Positions 18,691 through 27,336 of a stretch of 64,000 nucleotides of DNA are shown piece by piece. The stretch lies in the NCBI GenBank assembly GCA_031844405.1, contig JAUZVC010000002.1, positions 496,001 to 560,000 of the forward strand, read 5' to 3'. A model generated the notes under the pieces. That model did no database searches. It was given only the letters and a program-made list of their open reading frames with translations, and was not told where the DNA came from. Within the stretch, counting starts at the first letter, position 1. Each line of letters starts with the position of its first letter. The stretch comes from Knoellia sp031844405. Its GTDB lineage: Bacteria; Actinomycetota; Actinomycetes; Actinomycetales; Dermatophilaceae. Both the position numbers and the translations under genes were made by a program.

Positions 18691-19911
18691 ACCCTCGGTC
18701 CGGACGCCGAAGTCGCCCCGAGCCACGGTGACGTGGAGCAGCTCGTCGACCTCGAGCTCGTGGGGGTCGTGGACGACCGACCCGTCGACGCGCTGGACGA
18801 TCGCGTAGCCCCGGTCGAGGGTCGACTGCGGTGAGAGGGTGCGGACCTGCGTCCGCAGGTGGCCGATGGCGTCTTGGTGGCGGTGCACCTGGGCCTCGAC
18901 GCGGTGGCGGGCGCGCGAGCGGAGCGCCGAGACCACGTCGCGCTGCACCCGGACGAACGCGCCGGGGTCGGCGAGCACGGGGCGCGAGCGCAGCTCGACG
19001 AGTCGACGCCGCTCGTGGTGGAGCCGGGACTCGAGCGCGCGACGGGACCGGGCCCGCGCCGCGTCGACGGCGTGGTGCTCGCGCTCGGCGTCGGGGACGA
19101 TCGCCTTGGCCGCGTCGGTGGGGGTCGAGGCCCGGTGGTCGGCGACGAGGTCGAGCAGCGGGGTGTCGACGTCGTGCCCGATGGCACTGACCACCGGGGT
19201 CCGCGCGGCGGCGACGGCACGCAGCATCGCCTCGTTGCTGAAGGGGAGAAGGTCCTCGACCCCTCCGCCCCCGCGCGTGATGACGATGACGTCGACGTCC
19301 GGTATGCCGTCCAGCTCGTCGAGCGCCCGGGTCACCTCCGTGACCGCGGTCGCGCCCTGGACCGCCACCTGACGGATCTCGAAGCGCGCCGTCGGCCAGC
19401 GGCGGCGGGTGTTCTCGACGACGTCCTTCTCGGCAGCGCTCGCCCGGCCGCAGATGAGACCGATGCGACGCGGCAGGAAGGGCAGAGGTCGCTTGCGGTC
19501 GGCGTCGAAGAGCCCCTCGCTCGCGAGGTTGCGCTTGAGGTACTCGATGCGGGCGAGCAGCTCACCCACTCCGACGGGGCGGATCTGGCGGCCGTCCATC
19601 GTCAGGGTGCCGCGTTGGGTCCAGAACGACGGCTTGGCCTGGACGACGACCCGAAGTCCCTCGTTCACGGGCGCCGCCATGGCGTCGAGGGCGTTGACCT
19701 GGATCGAGACCGAGAGCGACATGTCGACGTCCGCGTCGCGCAGGGTGAGGTAGGCCGTGCGGGCCCCCGGCCGCCGGTTGAGCTGGACGACCTGTCCCTC
19801 CACCCAGACGACCGACATCTTCTCGACGTAGTCGGCGATCTTCATCGAGAGCAGCCGCACCGGCCACGGCGACTCGGCCGTCGTGTCGGCGGCACGCTCC
19901 GGGAGGGACAT
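18688..19911 (-). CDS. xseA: Exodeoxyribonuclease VII large subunit
   Basis: 407 residues. An N-terminal OB fold (VWVEGQVVQLNRRPGARTAYLTLRD, residues about 35-60) binds single strands. The catalytic core follows with IGLICGRASAAEKDV, VIVITRGGGGVEDLLPFSNEAMLRAV and SAIGHDVDTPLLDLVADHRASTPTDAA, all diagnostic of XseA; a coiled-coil of Arg-rich helices (about 270-350) leads to the C-terminal LDRGYAIV segment. Degrades single-stranded DNA bidirectionally with XseB. In an operon with xseB, 10 nt apart. The DGIPD codon pair at 19302 uses the rare ATA codon created by an octamer copy. Confidence 0.95.
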   Translation of the reverse strand: MSLPERAADTTAESPWPVRLLSMKIADYVEKMSVVWVEGQVVQLNRRPGARTAYLTLRDADVDMSLSVSIQVNALDAMAAPVNEGLRVVVQAKPSFWTQRGTLTMDGRQIRPVGVGELLARIEYLKRNLASEGLFDADRKRPLPFLPRRIGLICGRASAAEKDVVENTRRRWPTARFEIRQVAVQGATAVTEVTRALDELDGIPDVDVIVITRGGGGVEDLLPFSNEAMLRAVAAARTPVVSAIGHDVDTPLLDLVADHRASTPTDAAKAIVPDAEREHHAVDAARARSRRALESRLHHERRRLVELRSRPVLADPGAFVRVQRDVVSALRSRARHRVEAQVHRHQDAIGHLRTQVRTLSPQSTLDRGYAIVQRVDGSVVHDPHELEVDELLHVTVARGDFGVRTEG

Positions 19912-19963
19912 GCCGCTCAGTCAACACTGCTTCGCCGACACCCTCGTCGATGACGCGCCCCCG

Positions 19964-20104
19964 CCCTTGCGTCCGGCACGGTGACGGCCTGGCGACCAGA
20001 GCTGCGGACGCAAGGGGGCCGAGCGGCATACCGACCTGCTTGCGTCCGGCAGGGTTACGGCCTGGCGACCAGAGCTGCGGACGCAAGGGGAGCGGGCGGC
20101 ATAC
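19964..20104. repeat. Two tandem stem-loop units each followed by an octamer copy
   Basis: Unit 1 has 12-bp arms at 19964-19975 and 20005-20016, unit 2 has 10-bp arms at 20039-20048 and 20078-20087; both have 29-nt loops. The stem is TTGCGTCCG with CGGACGCAA and the loop shares GGCCTGGCGACCAGAGCTG. The roughly 50-nt units differ at about two positions and repeat at 73 bp. Each is followed, 7-9 bp after the stem, by CGGCATAC (20024 and 20097). They fill the gap between divergent xseA and ispH. Confidence 0.85.
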
Positions 20105-20127
20105 AGGGGGGCTTCGAGGCGCGCCCG

Positions 20128-20133
20128 TACGAT
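20128..20133 (+). promoter_or_regulatory. -10 box of ispH, leaderless start
   Basis: TACGAT followed by 7 nt and then the ATG at 20141. The ATG at 20132 lies inside this box and is therefore an unlikely start. Confidence 0.55.
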
Positions 20134-20140
20134 GGGAGGC

Positions 20141-21166
20141 ATGACCGCCACGACTGACCAGGCCACCAAGCGCGTCCTCCTCGCCGCGCCCCGCGGCTAC
20201 TGCGCCGGCGTCGACCGGGCCGTGGTCACGGTCGAGAAGGCGCTCGACCTCTACGGCGCACCGGTCTACGTCCGCAAGGAGATCGTCCACAACAAGCACG
20301 TCGTGACGACGCTCGAGAAGCGCGGCGCAATCTTCGTCGAGGAGACCGACGAGGTGCCCGAGGGCGCCACCGTGATCTTCTCGGCGCACGGCGTCGCCCC
20401 GGTCGTCCACGAGGAGGCCAGGGCGCTGGGTCTCAAGACGATCGACGCCACCTGCCCCCTCGTCACCAAGGTCCACCGCGAGGCCGTCCGCTTCGCGAGC
20501 GACGACTACGACATCCTCCTCATCGGCCACGAGGGCCACGAGGAGGTCGTCGGCACCGCCGGTGAGGCGCCCGAGCACATCACCCTCGTCGACGGACCCG
20601 ACGACGTCGACAACGTCACCGTCCGCGACCCCGACAAGGTCGTGTGGCTCTCGCAGACCACGCTGTCGGTCGACGAGACCATGGAGACGGTGCGGCGGCT
20701 GCGCGAGAAGTTCCCGCAGCTGCAGGACCCGCCCAGCGACGACATCTGCTACGCCACCCAGAACCGCCAGCTCGCGGTGAAGCACATGGCCCCGGACTGC
20801 GACCTCATGATCGTCGTCGGCTCGCGCAACTCCTCGAACTCGGTGCGGCTCGTCGAGGTCGCGCTCGAGCACGGTTCCAAGGCCGGCCACCTCGTCGACT
20901 ACGCCGAGGAGATCGACGACACGTGGCTCGAGGGAGTCCGCACGGTCGGGGTGACCTCGGGTGCGTCCGTGCCGGAGATCCTCGTGCGCGGAGTTCTCGA
21001 CTACCTCGCGGGTCACGGTTTCGAGGACGTCAAGCCGGTCGTGGCGGCCGAGGAGTCGCTCATGTTCTCGCTGCCCAACGAGATCCGCCGTGACCTCAAG
21101 GCCGCCGGCATGTCCGACAAGATGCGCCACGACGGCTCGTTCGCCGAGGCCGGCTCGCTCCACTGA
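20141..21166 (+). CDS. ispH: 4-hydroxy-3-methylbut-2-enyl diphosphate reductase
   Basis: 341 residues from the ATG at 20141. The three Fe-S cysteines are C21 (RGYCAGVDRA), C105 (DATCPLVTKVH) and C203 (DDICYATQNRQ); HNKHVV and SAHGVAP hold the substrate-binding histidines. It carries out the last step of the MEP isoprenoid pathway, giving IPP and DMAPP. GSRNSSNSVRLVEVA and TSGASVPEILVRGVLDYL are also diagnostic. Transcribed alone between divergent xseA and a strong terminator; the upstream DNA carries the tandem stem-loops. Confidence 0.97.
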   Translation: MTATTDQATKRVLLAAPRGYCAGVDRAVVTVEKALDLYGAPVYVRKEIVHNKHVVTTLEKRGAIFVEETDEVPEGATVIFSAHGVAPVVHEEARALGLKTIDATCPLVTKVHREAVRFASDDYDILLIGHEGHEEVVGTAGEAPEHITLVDGPDDVDNVTVRDPDKVVWLSQTTLSVDETMETVRRLREKFPQLQDPPSDDICYATQNRQLAVKHMAPDCDLMIVVGSRNSSNSVRLVEVALEHGSKAGHLVDYAEEIDDTWLEGVRTVGVTSGASVPEILVRGVLDYLAGHGFEDVKPVVAAEESLMFSLPNEIRRDLKAAGMSDKMRHDGSFAEAGSLH

Positions 21167-21184
21167 CCCCGCCCGACTGACGCG

Positions 21185-21222
21185 CTGAGGGCGCGGCACC
21201 CACAGGGGTGCCGCGCCCTCAG
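21185..21222 (+). terminator. Terminator after ispH
   Basis: Perfect 17-bp arms (21185-21201, 21206-21222) with an ACAG loop, CTGAGGGCGCGGCACCC paired to its complement, 19 bp after the ispH stop. It also faces the end of the convergent DsbA-like gene. Confidence 0.85.
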
Positions 21223-21250
21223 CACGTCTGCAGGGTGCGCTCGGTGCGCG

Positions 21251-21991
21251 TCAGATGGCGCAGCCGTCCGGACCGCAGGCCGCGTCGTCCTGCGCGCCCG
21301 CGGTGCCCGGAGCGCTCACCATCGTCAGCGGGTGGGCCTCGCCCCATGCCTGGTCCAGCACCTGCGTGAAGAGCTCGGTGGGCTGGGCGCCGCTCACGCC
21401 GTACTTCTCGTCGACGACGAAGAAGGGCACGCCCGAGATGCCGTACCGCTGGGCCTGGGCGATGTCCTCGCGGACGGACTCGGCGAAGGTGCCGTCGGCG
21501 AGCGCGGAGCGGACCTCGTCGGCGTCGAGCCCGATGGACGTCCCGATGCGGACGAGGGTCTCGACGTCGCCGATGTCCTCGCCGTGCTCGAAGTGCGCGG
21601 AAAGGAGGGCCTCCTTGGCCTCGTCCTGGCGCCCGCGGCCGGCGGCGAGGTGGATGAGCTCGTGCCCGCGCAGGCTGTTGGCGACGACCAGCGAGTCGAA
21701 GTCGTAGGCGAGGCCCTCCCCAGCGGCCACCTCGGTGACGTGCTCGAACATCTGGGCCACCTGCTCGCGCGGCATGCCCTTGCGCGTCGCGAGGTAGTCG
21801 AGCTCGGTGCCGTCGTAGTGCTCGGGCAGTGACGGGTCGAGCTGGTAGCTGTGCCACGTCACCTCCACGGACTCCCTGTGCGGAAACCGAGCGAGGGCGC
21901 TCTCGAAGCGGCGCTTGCCGATGTAGCACCACGGGCAGGCGATGTCGGACCAGATGTCAACCTTCATGGAAGGTTGAACCGTCAAGGACAT
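21251..21991 (-). CDS. DsbA-family oxidoreductase (FrnE-like)
   Basis: 246 residues from the ATG at 21991, which has a GAGGA ribosome site; an internal ATG at residue 9 is possible. The thioredoxin-fold start KVDIWSDIACPWCYIGKRRFE carries a CPWC redox motif (C19, C22), and YGISGVPFFVVDEKYGVSGAQP contains the cis-Pro loop. The FrnE branch is cytoplasmic and acts on disulfides or as a dithiol isomerase. The extreme C-terminus ends AACGPDGCAI with two further cysteines that could form a second redox or metal site. Single gene. Confidence 0.9.
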   Translation of the reverse strand: MSLTVQPSMKVDIWSDIACPWCYIGKRRFESALARFPHRESVEVTWHSYQLDPSLPEHYDGTELDYLATRKGMPREQVAQMFEHVTEVAAGEGLAYDFDSLVVANSLRGHELIHLAAGRGRQDEAKEALLSAHFEHGEDIGDVETLVRIGTSIGLDADEVRSALADGTFAESVREDIAQAQRYGISGVPFFVVDEKYGVSGAQPTELFTQVLDQAWGEAHPLTMVSAPGTAGAQDDAACGPDGCAI

Positions 21992-22070
21992 GGAACTGTT
22001 CCTCAACCCGGGCCGGTATGCCGGCCGCCCACGCAGAGCGTGGGATCCTCGCCCCACCGCTCGGCCGGCC

Positions 22071-22865
22071 TCAGGACCGCTCGATGAGGGCGGCGAGGCC
22101 GTCGAGGGTGCGGGCCAGTCCGAAGGTCCATGCGGCGTCCGCGCTCCAGGCGGAGCCCTGCGCCTCGCCGGCGGCGGCGCCGATGCGGGTCGCGCGCGGG
22201 TAGGCCGCCGGGTCGAGCGCTCGCTCGAGGATGGGCTGGTTGGCCGCCCACCACTGCTCGTCGCTCATGGCGCTGTCGGTCGTGGCCCGTCGGGCGTCGT
22301 GCGCCGCCCGGGCGTGGGACTGCACGAAGCCGAGCAGGTAGGTGAGGGCCGCGTCGGTGTCGACGTCCGAGAGCCCGCTGCCGTCGAGCGCGGAGAGCTC
22401 GTGCTCGTACTTCGCCATGACCCCCGGGCCGAGCGGAGGCCGGCTCAGCGCCGCGACCTCGGTGAGCCATGGATGGGCGGACAGCAGGTCGCGGTTCGAC
22501 TCGGCGACGGTGGTGAGCCGCCTGCGCCACCGTGCCCGCCCCCACGCAGGACGGGGCATCCGCGCGTAGAGCGCGTCGACCATGAGGTCGAGCAGCTCGG
22601 CCTTCCCCGGAACGTAGGTGTAGACCGACATCGCCGAGACCCCGACGCGCTCGGCGACGGCGCGCATCGTCACGGCGCCGAGGGCCTCCTCGTCAGCCAG
22701 GGAGAGTGCGGCGTCGACGACCCGGCCCACGGTCAGGGACCGCCCGGGTCCCTTGCGTGGCTGCGCCGACGGGTCGCCCCAGAGCAGGGCGAGGGTCCGG
22801 CTGGGCTCGCCGGCGCCGGTGCTGCGGTTCCTCGGAGGCGTCACGGGAACAATCGTGGCACACAT
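22071..22865 (-). CDS. TetR-family transcriptional repressor
   Basis: 264 residues from the ATG at 22865; a later start is possible because the first 40 residues are not conserved. The HTH reads VVDAALSLADEEALGAVTMRAVAERVGVSAMSVYTYVPGKAELLDLMVDALY. The C-terminal half resembles the TetR_C domain class with QWWAANQPILERALDP. It is divergent from the VOC gene, and a 13-bp palindrome lies between them over the VOC -35 box, so it most likely represses both. Confidence 0.9.
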   Translation of the reverse strand: MCATIVPVTPPRNRSTGAGEPSRTLALLWGDPSAQPRKGPGRSLTVGRVVDAALSLADEEALGAVTMRAVAERVGVSAMSVYTYVPGKAELLDLMVDALYARMPRPAWGRARWRRRLTTVAESNRDLLSAHPWLTEVAALSRPPLGPGVMAKYEHELSALDGSGLSDVDTDAALTYLLGFVQSHARAAHDARRATTDSAMSDEQWWAANQPILERALDPAAYPRATRIGAAAGEAQGSAWSADAAWTFGLARTLDGLAALIERS

Positions 22866-22868
22866 GCG

Positions 22869-22898
22869 TTGTACGACGTACACCGTACTGCGTATATT
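22869..22898 (+). promoter_or_regulatory. VOC gene promoter overlapped by a palindromic TetR operator
   Basis: -35 TTGTAC (22869-22874), 18-bp spacer and -10 TATATT (22893-22898). The 13-bp palindrome TGTACGACGTACA at 22870-22882 covers the -35 element and extends to within 5 bp of the tetR start codon. This stretch is the most AT-rich of the region. Confidence 0.7.
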
Positions 22899-22934
22899 GA
22901 AGTGGACGCAGTGATCGAACGACAGGAGAGCGCC

Positions 22935-23336
22935 TTGCGCATCACCGACTCCGCCATCTCCCTCAACGTCCCCGACGTGGAGGCCTCCGCCACCTGGGTA
23001 CGCGAGCACCTGGGCTTCGCCGAGGTGATGGCCGCCGACGGTTTCGCCTCTCTCGCACACGAGGACGCCGGCATGAACCTCATCTACCTTCGCACCGGGC
23101 TGCCGACGTTCAAGCCCGCCTCGGCCGCGGGCCGTGCCCACGGCCTGCTCGTGGTCTTCACCGTCGAGGACGTCGACGCCGACTACCGGCGCCTCGTCGA
23201 CGCCGGCGTCGAGGTCGTCACCCCCATCGAGACCGAGCCGTGGGGGGAGCGCTACTTCCAGATGACCGACCCCAACGGCGTCGTCTACCAGCTCGTCCAG
23301 TGGGTCGAGCCGACGGACCCGCAGTACGCCCAGTGA
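22935..23336 (+). CDS. VOC-family (glyoxalase/bleomycin-resistance-like) protein
   Basis: 133 residues. I choose the TTG at 22935 because AGGAG lies 6 nt before it and it gives MRITDSAISLNVPDVEASATWVREHLGF, the standard first beta-alpha-beta unit; a GTG at 22911 is in frame but has no ribosome site. A second unit (GLLVVFTVEDVDADYRRLVDAGVEVVTP) and the C-terminal ERYFQMTDPNGVVYQLVQW complete the VOC fold; conserved Glu is replaced by Gln in the YQLVQW strand. Substrate unknown; control by the divergent TetR repressor suggests detoxification. Confidence 0.88.
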   Translation: MRITDSAISLNVPDVEASATWVREHLGFAEVMAADGFASLAHEDAGMNLIYLRTGLPTFKPASAAGRAHGLLVVFTVEDVDADYRRLVDAGVEVVTPIETEPWGERYFQMTDPNGVVYQLVQWVEPTDPQYAQ

Positions 23337-23371
23337 GTCGCCGGCGACGGTGTCGCTGACCCGGCTCGGAG

Positions 23372-24562
23372 TCAGCCGGCCCGGGTGTCCGCCTCGTCGT
23401 CGTGCGACGGGGAGTCGGAGAGCAGCTCGGGTCGGGCGTCCTCGGCGGAGACGGCCTCGAGCAGCTCGACGGCGGTGAGGACGCGTGGCCCGGTCTGGAG
23501 CGGCGGCAGCTCGGGGAGGTCGTCGCTGACGAGCTCGAGGTCCTGCATCCGCCGGGCAGTGACGAGGACGCGCGACTCGAGCGCACCGACGAACTGGTTG
23601 TAGCTCTCGACCGTCGCGTGCAGCGAGCGCCCCATCTTGGCGGCGTGGGTGCCGAGGGTGGCGAGCCGGCGGTAGAGCTCCTGCCCCAGCGCGAGCAGCT
23701 CGCGAGCGCTCGCCGACAGCGCGTCCTGCTGCCAGCCGAAGGCGACGGTCCGCAGCAGGGCCAGCAGGGCGCCGGGGCCGACGAGCACGATCCGCTCGGT
23801 CATGGCGCGCTCGTGCAGCCCGGGGTCGGCGGCGAGGGCGGCGGCGAGCATCGCGTCGCTGGGCACGAAGCACACGACCATCTCGGGCGTCGAGTCGAAC
23901 GCCGCCCAGTAGTCCTTGGCCGCGAGCACCTGCACGTGCTGGCGGAGCGCCCGGGCGTGGTCGCGCAGGAGCTCGGTGCGGTCGTCGTCGCCGAGGTCCT
24001 CGGTCTGCGCGTCGAGGAAGGCGGCCATCGGTGCCTTGGCGTCGATGACGAGCGAGCGGTCGCCGGGCAGGCGCACGACGACGTCGGGACGGACCTCGCG
24101 GTCGTGACGACCTCGGGCGCGCACCTGCTCCTCGAAGTCGCAGCGCGCGAGCATGCCCGAGGCCTCGAGGACCCGTCGCAGCTGCACCTCGCCCCACGAG
24201 CCGCGCACCGACGACGAGCGGAGTGAGCCCGCGAGTGACTGCGTCTGGCGGCCGAGCTGCTGGGCCTCGGACTCGACACGGCCCATGACGGCACGGATCG
24301 CACCGAACTGCTCGACCCGGTCGCGCTCGAGCACACCGACCTGGCGCTCGACCCGACCGAGCGCGTCGCGCAGGGGAGCGAGCAGCGAGGCGGTCTCGAG
24401 GTCCTCGGCCAGCGAGGCCTCGAGGTCGACGACCCGCTCGCGCAGCAGGTCGCGCTCGGTGGCCACGGAGGCCGCGCGGACGGCATACGACTGCCGAAGG
24501 AGCAGCCAGGCCGCCAGGGCACCGAGAACGATGCCGCCCACCAACGCGATCCACGGGTTCAT
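23372..24562 (-). CDS. rmuC: DNA recombination protein RmuC
   Basis: 396 residues from the ATG at 24562. One N-terminal membrane span (WIALVGGIVLGALAAWLLL) is followed by a coiled coil (about 35-110) and the RmuC nuclease-like core: GSWGEVQLRRVLEASGM, RPDVVVRLPGDRSLVIDAKAPM (the PD-(D/E)xK-like DAK) and FVPSDAMLAAAL. RmuC limits DNA inversions at short inverted repeats in E. coli, notable here given the many inverted repeats. The charged Glu/Asp tail is not conserved. Convergent with the VOC gene. Confidence 0.92.
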   Translation of the reverse strand: MNPWIALVGGIVLGALAAWLLLRQSYAVRAASVATERDLLRERVVDLEASLAEDLETASLLAPLRDALGRVERQVGVLERDRVEQFGAIRAVMGRVESEAQQLGRQTQSLAGSLRSSSVRGSWGEVQLRRVLEASGMLARCDFEEQVRARGRHDREVRPDVVVRLPGDRSLVIDAKAPMAAFLDAQTEDLGDDDRTELLRDHARALRQHVQVLAAKDYWAAFDSTPEMVVCFVPSDAMLAAALAADPGLHERAMTERIVLVGPGALLALLRTVAFGWQQDALSASARELLALGQELYRRLATLGTHAAKMGRSLHATVESYNQFVGALESRVLVTARRMQDLELVSDDLPELPPLQTGPRVLTAVELLEAVSAEDARPELLSDSPSHDDEADTRAG

Positions 24563-24604
24563 GGGGCACACCGTGCCACGCGGTGCCGACAACGCCTCGC
24601 AGGC

Positions 24605-24610
24605 TAGCCT
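24605..24610 (+). promoter_or_regulatory. -10 box of the Nudix gene, leaderless start
   Basis: TAGCCT, 6 nt, then the ATG at 24617. Confidence 0.55.
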
Positions 24611-24616
24611 CGGTGC

Positions 24617-25150
24617 ATGGCCGATGCTGGGGAGACCGACACCGCGACCGAGTCACGCCGCCATGCCGCCATCAACATCCTCAACTCGCGGCTGCCGCGC
24701 AAGCGCAACATCGCCCAGGGGCTGCTGCGCAACGAGGACGGCGAGGTGCTCCTGTGCGAGCTCGCCTACAAGGGGGAGTGGGACCTGCCGGGAGGCGTCG
24801 TCGACCCTAAGGAGTCCCCGGCCGCGTGCGTCGTGCGCGAGATCAGCGAGGAGCTCGGGGTCGCCGTCGGCGTCGACGGGCTCTCCGCGGTCAACTGGCT
24901 GCCGCCGTGGCGGGGCTGGGACGACGCGGTGCTCTTCCTCTTCGACCTGGGCTCGGTCGAGCGCAGCTTCGCCGAGGGGCTCACCCTGCTGCGCCGCGAG
25001 ATCAGGGCGGTCCACTGGGTCGCACCCGCCGACCTCGCCGATCATGTGGCGCCCTACACCGCGCGGATGCTGGAGCAGGTCCTGGGCGGCGACGCCACGG
25101 CATACCCGATCTACCTCGAGAACAGCGAGACGCCCGGCGGCATGGGGTGA
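24617..25150 (+). CDS. Nudix hydrolase
   Basis: 177 residues. The Nudix box begins GGVVDPKE and ends REISEELG with correct spacing (G-x5-E-x7-REx2EExG), about residues 56-78, so it hydrolyses a nucleoside diphosphate linked to another group, with metal. Flanking elements (WLPPWRGWDDAVLFLFDLG) are those of a common actinobacterial subgroup with no assigned substrate. Leaderless promoter. The stop overlaps the GTG of the next small membrane gene. Confidence 0.9.
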   Translation: MADAGETDTATESRRHAAINILNSRLPRKRNIAQGLLRNEDGEVLLCELAYKGEWDLPGGVVDPKESPAACVVREISEELGVAVGVDGLSAVNWLPPWRGWDDAVLFLFDLGSVERSFAEGLTLLRREIRAVHWVAPADLADHVAPYTARMLEQVLGGDATAYPIYLENSETPGGMG

Positions 25151-25371
25151 GCGGCGGGAGGTTCCTCGCCCTCCTGGCGGGGCTGCTCGGTGTCGCGTTC
25201 GTCCTCGTGTGGGTGCTCGTCAGCGTCGCCGCCCTCGTCCACGCCCTCACCAACGAGGACGGCGGGTCGGCGGGCACGTATGCCGGGCTGGCGGTCGCCG
25301 GCCTCGCCGTGGGGGCGCTCGCGGTGTGGGGCGTCCGTCGCGTGGTGAGGGCACGCCGGCCGCCCCGGTAG
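25147..25371 (+). CDS. Small two-span membrane protein
   Basis: 74 residues, GTG start overlapping the Nudix stop (GTGA). Two hydrophobic stretches, FLALLAGLLGVAFVLVWVLV (about 6-25) and AGLAVAGLAVGALAVWGV (about 47-64), are joined by a short acidic Asn/Glu/Asp loop; the C-terminus is strongly basic (RRVVRARRPPR), so it faces the cytoplasm. No family recognised. Its last codons overlap the -10 box of ychF. Confidence 0.6.
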   Translation: MSGGRFLALLAGLLGVAFVLVWVLVSVAALVHALTNEDGGSAGTYAGLAVAGLAVGALAVWGVRRVVRARRPPR

Positions 25372-25374
25372 ACT
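25369..25374 (+). promoter_or_regulatory. -10 box of ychF
   Basis: TAGACT followed by 9 nt and the GTG at 25384; the TAG is the stop codon of the preceding small gene. Leader would be 0-3 nt. Confidence 0.45.
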
Positions 25375-25383
25375 CCTGTCCCC

Positions 25384-26469
<1,086 letters not shown>

Positions 26470-26488
26470 ACCGTCGGGTTCGGCCGGG

Positions 26489-26534
26489 AAGGTCCCACAG
26501 AACGCGGCATGGAGGTCGCGATCCGTGGGACCTT
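26489..26534. repeat. Stem-loop after ychF directly followed by an octamer copy
   Basis: 10-bp arms AAGGTCCCAC at 26489-26498 and GTGGGACCTT at 26525-26534 with a 26-nt loop, then GTATGCCG at 26538. The rest of the ychF-CHRD gap (to 26756) contains a short open frame that I do not believe and a possible -10 TACGGT at 26711-26716. Confidence 0.7.
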
Positions 26535-26756
26535 TCGTATGCCGGTGGGTCGTCTGGCCGAGGAGCCGGCCGGCGGTGACGAGCTGGCGGACGAACGGGT
26601 GCGCGTCGACCTTCGCCTGGGGGCGCCGTCCGGCGCCTGGCCGCCCGCGCCCGAAGATGGGCCGAACCGACGGGTCCGGACGGATCTGGTGGCGCCGCAG
26701 GGGCCGGGTCTACGGTGAGAGACACCCAGTTTCCGGAACGCACCTCTGGAGGAGCC

Positions 26757-27197
26757 ATGTCCGTCCGCACCACGACCCTCGCCCTGTCGACGGCCGCCCT
26801 CGCCGCGGCCACCCTCGTCGTCACTCCGGTCGCCGCCGCCGGTGGGCGACCGCTCACCGTGGAGATGACGGGAGCGGCGGAGCGTCCCGGACCCGGCGAC
26901 CCCGACGGGTCGGGCACGGCGACGTTCCGCATCAACCCCGGAACCGGCGAGGTCTGCTACACCCTCACCGTCGACGACATCGCACCCGCGACGGCTGCGC
27001 ACGTCCACGTTGCACCCGAGGCGAGTCCCGGTCCCGTGGTCATCCCACTCACCGCCCCGACGGCCGGAGAGTCCAGCGGGTGCGCGGAGGTGCCGCGTGA
27101 GCTGGCCCTGGAGCTCATCCGCAACCCCGAGGACTATTACGTCAACGTCCACAACGCCGAGTTCCCCGCCGGAGCGGTGCGGGGCCAGCTCGGCTGA
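26757..27197 (+). CDS. Secreted CHRD-domain protein
   Basis: 146 residues. GGAGGAG precedes the ATG. A signal peptide (LALSTAALAAATLVVTPVAAA, about 7-28) is followed by one CHRD domain: LTVEMTGAAERPGPGDPDGSGTATFRINPGTGEVCYTLTV, TAAHVHVA and a closing VHNAEFPAGAVRGQLG. Two cysteines, in VCYTL and SGCAEV, probably pair. CHRD proteins are exported beta-sandwiches of unknown bacterial role. Single gene, ending convergent with the GH12 gene. Confidence 0.9.
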   Translation: MSVRTTTLALSTAALAAATLVVTPVAAAGGRPLTVEMTGAAERPGPGDPDGSGTATFRINPGTGEVCYTLTVDDIAPATAAHVHVAPEASPGPVVIPLTAPTAGESSGCAEVPRELALELIRNPEDYYVNVHNAEFPAGAVRGQLG

Positions 27198-27296
27198 GCC
27201 GGACCCGGAAGGGGCGTGGACGGCATACGGGCGTCTGGGTCAGCGGTTGCGCGGGTGCTGCCTGGCGGTGCGTGACCCCATGTCGCAAGGCTGGCC

Positions 27297-27336
27297 GACG
27301 CCGCCCGCCACCGGCAACCGAGTTGCGGGCGGCGTC
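27297..27336. terminator. Hairpin between convergent CHRD and GH12 genes
   Basis: 12-bp arms GACGCCGCCCGC (27297-27308) and GCGGGCGGCGTC (27325-27336), 16-nt loop. The right arm touches the GH12 stop codon. Probable bidirectional terminator. Confidence 0.6.

Noticed and set aside
19964..20104. Possible mini-CRISPR
   Set aside because: Only two units, the repeated part includes the internal loop, spacers are not of equal type and no cas genes are present.
26509..26718. 69-codon open frame between ychF and the CHRD gene
   Set aside because: It begins inside the loop of a stem-loop, has no ribosome site, no recognisable family and biased charged composition.
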